From Craterostigma plantagineum (Eukaryota > Streptophyta > Magnoliopsida > Lamiales > Linderniaceae), in contig JAPQWV010000005.1 in the NCBI GenBank assembly GCA_027422505.1, positions 14,327,501 to 14,391,500 of the forward strand: a stretch of 64,000 bases of DNA. Reading direction: 5' to 3'. Both the position numbers and the translations under genes were made by a program. The notes beneath the pieces are model-generated. The model searched no databases. It was given only the letters and a program-made list of their open reading frames with translations, and had not been told where the DNA came from. Each line of letters opens with the position of its first letter. The stretch's first letter is position 1. Below are positions 34,064 to 41,943 of this stretch, piece after piece.

Positions 34064-36112
34064 TTATGAATGAGCCCCATTGCGGGCTGCATGTGCTTTA
34101 GGGCCCGTAGTCAGTGTATCTAAGGGATCATTATCATCATCCCGCAAACCTTGTAGCACCGAAAAGAAGTTGCCATCAGATTGGTGAGTGGCGTCAGCCT
34201 CCGTGGCTCGACATGGGCTGCCTGGGATGTAAGCGGCTAGCGGCTGCGTGCGTGACGGCGAGCCCGTCCTTGACGGCGCTATGCGAGAAGGCGAGCCAGT
34301 CCTTGTCGCCGCCGCACTCAGCTCAACCCGTATCGCCTTACCATGGGCACCGACCTGTCTCCATTCCGAGTGTGGGACATGACCCTGCCGAGAATGATCT
34401 CGCTTTGGGCGCTCATGTTGTGGACGTTCATGTACCACCACCTTAGTCGCCGGACGTGCTTGGGATGGCGGCTGCATACTCGCCCTCGGGCCCGCCATAT
34501 TGGCCTGTCGGGCCGGAGCGGGTCTCTTCTGTTTGGGACATTGTGTCTCCCCATGAGCCCATGTATTGCACAGATCGCACCTCCTCGGTTTCCATTCATA
34601 CTCCACAGTAACTGTAATCGTGCCACTAGTACTCCCTTCGGCATTGGGGAGCTCAATATCCACCTTCTCGACAAAGGGGGTGGCGAGTTCCTTCATGACG
34701 CATACACGGGCGTAGTCTATGCGTTCCCCCTTAGCCGTGATGCCATCAGCAAAAAGGGGTTTCCCAACACCACTAGCGACCACACCCAATCCCGCTTTGG
34801 TCCAAAACTCACTGGGCACGTTCCACAGTTTTACCCAGAGCGGGACCTCGACAAGTTCCTTCCGTTCCATCGACATGCCCGGCCGCCACACCTCCAGGAA
34901 CAACGGCTGGCCCTGTAGAAGCCACGGGCCACCCTCCAATGCCTCGTTCATGGTTGTGGGAGACTCAAAACGGAACCGAAAGAATCCATTCGTCGTTGCA
35001 CGGACCTCCACCAAACCAGTCCATCTCGCCCTTACAAACCGTTCCACAAATGGAAAGTAAGGTTTCGGCCCAAGAAAGTAGCCAACCAAAGTATTCTCCC
35101 ACCTTGCGAAGCCTTGGGAAGCCACGTCCCATGTCGGGGCCACCACTGATACTTTGTCACTAATCGATTTAGGCGCGACGTACTCCAGAGCTAAGCGTCG
35201 CATGTCCCCATGCCCCCTATGTTCCCCAACACCCACAATCCGATTAGTGCTAGTTCGAGTAGGTGACTCTGTCAATGTTTTTCCCGCCACTACATCCGTA
35301 TATAACATCTTTGGGGTCGTCGCTCGGTTCGATACAACATCACCAGCCGGAGCCGTGAGCATGGGCCGAGCTTCCACAATGGGTTGATGACGAGGAACCC
35401 TGGTGTGATTTGCATCAGTCTCCGGGGAAGCATGCACTTGTCTATCATCGACCTCAATTTCCTCGTCAAATCGCTCCTCAAACGCAGGCGAGCCCATCGC
35501 GACCGACCGGCGAGCCATCATCCGCAAAGGTGGCGGAGTATCGGGCCGTCCCCACCGTTGCTTGCGGTTAGGAGGCCTTAAAATTCCTTTGAGTGGAGCC
35601 GTGATGGTGCATCGCGCAGGTGGAGAACCCGGCAAAACCCTAGGCCCATTCTGCTGAGCCGTCATAATTGGGCCCGACCTCAGTTGGCGATCAGCGGCGG
35701 CGTCCAACGTGGCAGAGTGGCTCCCGATCATATTAGCAGATCCCATTACCCCCATGTTCTCCGTCGGTGCTGCATCAGATCGACCACCATCAGCAGACGG
35801 GTCTGCAAACGGGTTGACAGAAACCCTAGCCAATCGCGCCGATGTATTAGGCGCACCAGAACCGCCGGCGATTGACGGACCATTCGGACCATCCTTGTGT
35901 CCACCCCCCGTCGCAGCAGCCTGTTGAATCCGTCCGATCATCGCCAGAAATCTCGGCGCATCAAAACACGTAGCAAACTCCGGATATTTGGCCATTAGAC
36001 CCGCCAGGTCCGGTAAGTCTGGGATTTGCATCGCCATAATATCAGCACCCGATATCAGATCCTGATCGGGCGGCGCCGCCGGGATCGCCGTTTCGTGATC
36101 AGCCTCCTCCAT
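34064..36112 (-). CDS. LINE ORF1, DUF4283 / CCHC RNA-binding protein
   Basis: 682 codons, uninterrupted. The N-terminal part is low-complexity and proline-rich. A DUF4283-type RNA-recognition domain follows (residues about 300-420) with GPKPYFPFVERF and NEALEGGPWLLQGQPLFLE. A zinc knuckle of the CX2CX4HX4C type (CDLCNTWAHGETQC) is next, then a basic Ser/Arg/Pro-rich tail. In plant L1 elements this protein coats the element's RNA in a ribonucleoprotein particle with ORF2. It lies directly upstream of ORF2, about 5 bases apart or overlapping, and is preceded by a 230-bp 5' UTR. Unlike the other two LINE copies, its frame is intact. Confidence 0.9.
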   Translation of the reverse strand: MEEADHETAIPAAPPDQDLISGADIMAMQIPDLPDLAGLMAKYPEFATCFDAPRFLAMIGRIQQAAATGGGHKDGPNGPSIAGGSGAPNTSARLARVSVNPFADPSADGGRSDAAPTENMGVMGSANMIGSHSATLDAAADRQLRSGPIMTAQQNGPRVLPGSPPARCTITAPLKGILRPPNRKQRWGRPDTPPPLRMMARRSVAMGSPAFEERFDEEIEVDDRQVHASPETDANHTRVPRHQPIVEARPMLTAPAGDVVSNRATTPKMLYTDVVAGKTLTESPTRTSTNRIVGVGEHRGHGDMRRLALEYVAPKSISDKVSVVAPTWDVASQGFARWENTLVGYFLGPKPYFPFVERFVRARWTGLVEVRATTNGFFRFRFESPTTMNEALEGGPWLLQGQPLFLEVWRPGMSMERKELVEVPLWVKLWNVPSEFWTKAGLGVVASGVGKPLFADGITAKGERIDYARVCVMKELATPFVEKVDIELPNAEGSTSGTITVTVEYEWKPRRCDLCNTWAHGETQCPKQKRPAPARQANMAGPRASMQPPSQARPATKVVVHERPQHERPKRDHSRQGHVPHSEWRQVGAHGKAIRVELSAAATRTGSPSRIAPSRTGSPSRTQPLAAYIPGSPCRATEADATHQSDGNFFSVLQGLRDDDNDPLDTLTTGPKAHAARNGAHS

Positions 36113-36344
36113 CGCGAAACCCTAGCACGCCGTGACACAGAATCGATCCCAAAGCCCACAGACCACTAATTCTCCCACACGGAAACGATGACCAATCACC
36201 GGCCGGCCACCACCAATGGATCCTGGCCGGAAACGGCGGCGACGATCGTCAAAAACGGGCTGTAGAAATTTGAAAATTCACTGTGTGAAAATCGCACACA
36301 CTCACGGTGTAGTTACCTATTCCCTCTTCTTCTAGCTTACCCCT

Positions 36345-36360
36345 AATGATTATGACTCTT
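36345..36360. repeat. LINE target-site duplication, right copy
   Basis: Exact copy of 30275-30290, at the 5' end of the minus-strand LINE. Confidence 0.95.
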
Positions 36361-37200
36361 ACCTTATATTAATATCATATGTTAATCGTTTTCTATTAAT
36401 TTCTTAACCTTAATTAAAATTGTTCAAAACTAATTTCGAGCTACTTATATACTTAGGTTTCGAACTCTTCCACATCCATTTCGAAATAATCTCTTACTAA
36501 TCTCAATAATTTCAAACTTCTCCTATTCAAATTTCTTTCATGATATAGTTCATCGACATCCTCCAAGGAAAACCCTAAAAATACTTAATCCTCGAATTAT
36601 CAAAAGCGTTCATAGACCGAAACTTCCAAAACACTTATACCACCGAAAGATCTTAAACCTTTAGATCAAATATCATAATTCTCAAGAACACATTATATCC
36701 TAAGAACCTCAAGCACGCTCAATCCTTAAAAATCAAAACCGATATAAAACATGGGTTGTACAACTCTTCGTGATGACAAACACCTCAAGACGTGATAAAC
36801 CATAACTAAAAACATAACCTCAAAATAAGAATTCATACCCCTTCCCAAAGCCAGTTTGTGATCACTAGTTAAGCTCTTCGTTTTCTCTCTTCTCTTATCT
36901 TCAAAACTAGTCAAAATGATATTCTTTCTCTTTGTTCTTATCGTTATATTATGCAAATGATATTGATGTTTAATACCTATGCTATTCTTGAGAAATCATT
37001 CACGTATTAAGACAAGCAAGTGACATTAATAATTAGAATAATTCTACCTATTCTTCTGTTCTTATCCCATAATTGTTCCGTATTAAGACAAGCAAGTGAC
37101 ATTAATAATATCCTAATGTTTGTCCTAACCTTAGTGTCATTCATTCACATTTTTATTATTACTTTATTTATTTTCTCTCATATAAGGTTTTCGTTAAGTC
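36361..37200 (-). mobile_element. Old gypsy LTR, part 2
   Basis: Continuation of the LTR beyond the LINE. GAATTCATACCCCTTCCC (about 36829-36846) matches, in reverse, GGGAGGGTATGAATTTAC of the young LTR (42375), about 430 bp from that LTR's start. On that spacing this LTR should end between 37000 and 37300, but I could not find its terminal bases, so the right border is approximate. Confidence 0.55.
37003..37109. repeat. 31-bp direct repeat, 76-bp offset
   Basis: A 31-bp block starting CGTATTAAGACAAGC at 37003-37033 recurs exactly at 37079-37109. It lies near the expected end of the old gypsy LTR, so it may be a local duplication at an old insertion boundary. Confidence 0.85.
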
Positions 37201-37511
37201 TATGATTCAATTATTTCATTTTTATTCTTTTGTATTAATTCAAAGCATGAGAAGGACCTTTCGAAAGTTTGTCCACCCAATAGTGATATTATATTCATAA
37301 TTATTATTATTTTAGCTTAAAGTTGTTTGCTATCTTGACCACATTTTCAAGAGTTTCGTTCCCATCCATGCTTAAGTGTGTGTTATTTTCCAAATGATAA
37401 TGACATGTTATTTTCTAGCTTGACCAAGTTTCACAAGTTTCGTATGATTGCAATGAGATATTATCACATATCCATCCTAGGTTAGATTGTTTGGTGTAAT
37501 AGGGACCAACA
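37201..37511 (+). mobile_element. Probable 5' LTR remnant of a copia element
   Basis: It ends GGGACCAACA at 37511, two bases before a primer-binding site, so the end is an LTR terminus. Only the last 27 bases or so resemble the LTR at 41074-41411, and no TGTTAGG start is found. The 5' LTR is therefore truncated, rearranged, or from a different subfamily. Confidence 0.45.
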
Positions 37512-40500
37512 ATTGGTATCAGAGCCCAACGCGACCGGATTTGCGTGTTTTAAGCAAGATTTGAGTGAAAAATTGCTTGAAAAATTATTTTCGTCACTTT
37601 GAGTTTTTGGGCGATTTCGACATCGATTTGTTGTTTTTAGACATCCCAAAGGTTGATTATGTGTTTAGGAATGTTGTTCTGAAGTTTTGGAACAAGTTTC
37701 GTCGATTTTGAGTGAGATTTGAGCGAAAACGAGCCATTTTTCTGGTAAAAGTCGCGCTACCCATGCTTTGTTCTTGGCCGAGAAATTTTCTTACCCGAGA
37801 AAATTCTTAGCCGAGAAAATTTCGCTGGCCGAGAAACTTTCACTGGCCGAGAAATTTTCTTACCCGAGAAAATTCTTAGCCGAGAAAATTTCGCTGGCCG
37901 AGAAACTTTCACTGCCCGAGAAATTTTATCAACCCGAGAAACTTTCACTGCCCGAGAAAGTTTTGCAAAACTGAGAAATTTTTTTTCAAATCCGAGAAAT
38001 TTTGCAAAACCGAGAAATTTTTTTAATCCGAGAAATTTTCTTAAACTGATTAAATTTTCAAAACTGCGAAAATATTCAAAACTGAGAAATTTCTCAAATC
38101 CGAGAAATTTTCAACTGAGAAAATTTACACTTCGAAAATTCTCAACCTGAGAAAATTTCATCTGAACTAACTTCCACCTGAGAAAGTTTTCAACCTGAGA
38201 AATTTCCAAACCGCGAAAGCTTCATACCTGAGAAAATTTTTATACATGCGAAATTTTACTTTAAATGTGAATTTTCTCTCGACATGCGAAATTTTTATAC
38301 ATGCGAAAATTTCTATACATGCGAAACTTTTATACATGCGAAATTTTACTTCAAATGTGAATTTTCTCTCGACATGCGAAAATTTTCAGTACATGCGAAA
38401 ATTTCCTCTGAATGCGAAATTTCCGTGCTATATGCGAAAATTCACTGTGAATGCGAAATTTCCTTATTTTCGCGACTCACTCTCACAACGAAATTTCTCG
38501 GGATAACATTTTTCGCACATTTTCACACACCATTTTTCGCACCCCCCGAGAAATTTGCACCCAACCTTTAAACTTGATCCAAACACACCTTTTAGCTTCA
38601 AATCTTGCAAAAATCACTCTTTAAAATTACACTTGAACGTTTTTGACCACCAAAATTTCTGGCCCCCCCTCGGATTAAATAAGGTTTTAAGGAGCAAAAA
38701 AAAATTTCTGCCCTTTAAGGAAGGAAATTTTTTTCTAAGCCCAAGGAAAATTTATATCATTGGATAGAGAAAAATTTTCTAAGGCCTTTGGACTTTGTCT
38801 ATTTTACACTTTTAAAATTTTCGAAATAAATTTTTCTGGGCCAAAATTTTCGGTATAGACGACGTTTCTGTGAAATTTTTTAAGGCAAATCCAAAACGCG
38901 GCAACGATCACCGTACCCAACGATCGACCTAGGACGGTATTGGCACATTATAGAAAAAGTTTAGGTCACCCCCAAACTTTTCGGAGCGGAATTTCCAAAT
39001 GCCAATTTCACACCCCCGGCATGAATGGTACATGGGTTGCTCCACATTCATGACCGGTATGCACTGCGAGCAACCAACCCCATCATGCACGTTACACGGG
39101 TTGCTCCACGTGCATGAAGGGATGTCAGAGAAGCGAGCAATCATCATGACTTCTGTACAAATCCGTGCAGAACCCGGACCCATAAAGAAGGGTTGACAAG
39201 AGTTCAACCAACCATCAGTGGGCGCGCCATCTAATCTCGATGCTTAGGCGATGTGGATCTCATGTACCAGACTCCACCGTCCACCCACTGCCATCCATTC
39301 CACCATGGTGCGCTACATGGAGACGTCCTAAGCCACCGTGATCCTCTTTACGCCCTCACCACCACCACCACCTGACGAGTCTCAGAAGTGTCTGATCAAC
39401 AGTTTTGGGCCACCCTCGTCGACATCACTCGTGGTCGCCTTTCAACGCGATCACGCCACGCCACCATAGTTCCCATGGATCATTGAAACCCCCTGATCCT
39501 AACCCAGGAACGAGCCTACCCTAGCCTCTCTAGTCTAGGTCTAGGTCGCGCGACATCCTCCTCCACGCAAAGATCCAATCAACGATCTCGGGAGGATGAC
39601 GTAAGTCGCTTGCAGGAGTTGCGAACCAACGACGACATGATCGCACTCCTCTGTCATATCTCACCACAACCCGGACCTCGCCCATAGGTACAGGAGACGA
39701 CTCGCTCGTTTCCCGAGTAGAAGTCGCGGCATCTGGTCCAACCGCGCAATTAACCCCTCCCAACCACTCAGCTATCCTTTCGCAGATAGCTGTTTCATTT
39801 CGCACAAGAGGAACCACGTTAGCCATCACCGCCCCACTTGGAGACGGTTGATGTTGAACATGCAGTGCCCCGCCTCTCACTACACCTCTTCCACCCACGT
39901 TGAGTCTAGTGTCCTCACCCACCGAAATTTTCCACTTTCTAGGACACAAACACTCTTTATGCACCGCAGGTTCTTCGTGAACTTGCCCGAACGCTTGATG
40001 ACGTCCTTGTGACCGAGAGCGGAAGACCCACGACAGCCACCCTCACTACAACTGTCGATGGGCCACGGATACGAGCTTGTCTCATCGTCCGTGCGAACGG
40101 AAAGCCTTTGTGGCTCTCCGGTTCTTTTTGTCCTGTGCAAACAGGCGGCGCATCGGACACATGTTTCGATCTTGTGACGACGGAGCGTCTTTGTGACCCC
40201 CGTCTGGTTAGTTACCCCGTTCGTGATGGAGCCCCGACTCATAGCAATCAGCGAGGAACTTACACATTCCATGCCGCGCTCAACGAGGATCTATGAAGGA
40301 AAAGGTCCCATCACCGACACCACTCCACCACGCCTACGCTTACGCCACCACATGCTGCTCCGCCTCTTCCAAGTTTCGAAATGAACTTGGAGGAAAGCCA
40401 AATGCTGCTACTCCTGAGAATCCCACTTGATTGCCTCACTCAACACCACACCACACCATCATCACCAGCATCAACACCAGAGGCAGACTCGTCCCATGGA

Positions 40501-41073
40501 CGACGTGACGATCCCGAAGACGGAGATCATCTCAAGGGGGAGTAAAGGAGAAGAAATGAGTTGAAGATCGTACAGCAGCATCAGCAGCAACCATCATCCA
40601 CGCCACCTCCACCAACTACGCCCCGCCGGAGGCTTCCACTACCTCCGCACACATTCTTATGTGTCAAGCTATTATGTTCATAATGGAACACTCGAAGGAG
40701 CCATGTCACATCTCATCCACCACATTCCGCCACCACTGCGCTGACCACTCTGAAGACCGGGCTCCCTACTCTTGAAAGTCACATTTCAATAGAGCCTTGG
40801 CACATTTTTTACGCCCCACGCCTACCTTCTTCTGGAGCCAGACGAGTCATCTTCGAGGCCGAACTAGACAACTTCCATTCGAAGACAACAAATCCGGCGC
40901 CAAGAAGAAGAAGATTGGAGAATCTTAACAAGTGAGTCCTAGCCGAGTCATCAATGCCTCCGCAAGAAGAGGAGATATCCCTTGTAGGGGAAGTTTGCTA
41001 GGAATCGAGATCTCCAATATGCCCAACAAAGATATCCCGCGCTGAACTGAAGATTGAACACTAAGGGGGAGAT
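37512..41073 (+). mobile_element. Internal region of a coding-deficient copia element
   Basis: It starts with the primer-binding site TGGTATCAGAGC (37514-37525) and ends with a polypurine tract, AAGGGGGAGA (41063-41072). Between them is a leader with GAGAAATTTTC-type repeats (37770-38240), ATGCGAAATTT repeats (38240-38470), and GC-richer DNA from 39240 with no credible long ORF. Near 39020-39060 the frame WYMGCSTFMTGM resembles the copia protease start WYLDSGCSTHMTGS at 53127-53168, so a scrap of pol may survive. A second polypurine-like run, CTCAAGGGGGAG, is at 40532-40543. No gag, integrase or RT could be identified. Confidence 0.6.
37770..38470 (+). repeat. Short degenerate tandem repeats in the copia leader
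   Basis: Units such as CCGAGAAATTTTC, CTGAGAAATTT and ATGCGAAATTTT recur dozens of times with drifting sequence. A larger block is duplicated exactly around 37783-37850 and 37848-37915. The overlapping ORFs are translations of the repeat. Confidence 0.85.
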
Positions 41074-41411
41074 TGTTAGGAAATATTTTGTAGTGTTCAA
41101 TTTCATTATATTATCTTTGTTGGTTAGCTTTATTAAAACTTTGGGCTAGTTCTTAGTTGGGTTAGTTCTTTAGTTATTTTGTAATGGGCTTACACAAGGG
41201 CCCAAGTATTATATACCAACTTGTGGTATAAATACTAAAACCCTAACACATAGTTAGGTGTGCTTGTGTGTGTTAAGAAAATAAACATATGTTAGAGTGA
41301 GAGAGTCTCCTCAAGAACACCACCAAGCCCACACGCCCTAACCTAAATCTCAATCTTTAGGCGTGTTTAATCCGTCCGAAGTCGTATTGTTGGTGAAATC
41401 TCGGACCAACA
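41074..41411 (+). mobile_element. 3' LTR of the coding-deficient copia element (338 bp)
   Basis: TGTTAGGAAAT to GGACCAACA after a polypurine tract, and same family as 48-392. The TATA box GGTATAAATA (41225-41234) lies in TATACCA-N5-TGGTATA (41212-41230). The shorter telo-box palindrome CCTAAC-N5-GTTAGG is at 41242-41258. Immediately to the right is gag of another copia, into which this element was inserted. Confidence 0.85.
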
Positions 41412-41943
41412 ACCTCTAAGATGACTAACTTAGAAACTCAATTAGAAATATCGAATGCTAAGATTAGTGAGCTTAGTAAGGGTTTCGATGCCTGTCAAGC
41501 CGCGAAACTAACCGTGGAAAATAATTACGCTCTCCTAGGTGAGGAACGCAAGAGACTATATGCCAAAGTAAAGAAATTAGACGATATAGTTACGCGTAGG
41601 GGACAGTCCGAACAGACGATATTTTTGAACAAGCCCAAGGATATAGAGTTCTATAATCCTATAGAAGGCATAGGTTTCACTAACCCGTGTGTTTTACAAA
41701 AGAAAGAAATATATGATGTTAAACACGTGCGCTTAGGAATAACCTCTCTTACAAATTTTACTGAATCGTCTTATGAAAATACTTTCGATTCATCCATTAG
41801 ACAAGGTCCACATGGTCCAGAAATCCCCTTTGACTACAAAGAACTAAATGAAAGGGACAAAAATAGGAAAGAAACTCTAACACCTGTCTGCAATTTAGTT
41901 CAAATTCTACCTCCTGATTCTCGAACACACCATGAGGAAGTTA
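41412..41943 (+). pseudogene. SIRE-type gag, middle part
   Basis: Coding sequence matching 16306-16850 of the pol-less element, including KISELSKGFDACQAAKLTVENNYALLGEERK and IFLNKPKDIEFYN stretches (quoted in part: KISELSKGFDACQ). It lies in one open frame that runs straight into the inserted gypsy LTR and stops inside it at 42011. Its left part was lost at the LTR of the neighbouring element. The target duplication AGTTA is at 41939-41943 and 52159-52163, so the gag resumes at 52164. Confidence 0.85.

Larger units (their letters stand above)
30291..36344 (-). mobile_element. Full-length L1-type LINE
   Basis: A 6.05-kb minus-strand element inserted in a gypsy LTR, with an 18-base poly(T) on the plus strand (poly(A) tail) at 30291-30308, a 3' UTR, ORF2, ORF1 and a 5' UTR of about 230 bp, flanked by a perfect 16-bp target duplication. 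Both ORFs are nearly open; only one frameshift is evident in ORF2. The perfect duplication, intact tail and near-intact ORFs indicate a fairly recent insertion by target-primed reverse transcription. Confidence 0.92.

Noticed and set aside
38246..38571. Two overlapping ORFs with Asn/Phe/Cys-rich repeats
   Set aside because: They are translations of the ATGCGAAATTT repeat in two frames; no start context or homology.
39530..39964. 144-codon minus-strand ORF in the copia internal region
   Set aside because: No recognisable domain, several competing ORFs in other frames, and GC-rich composition that favours chance open frames.
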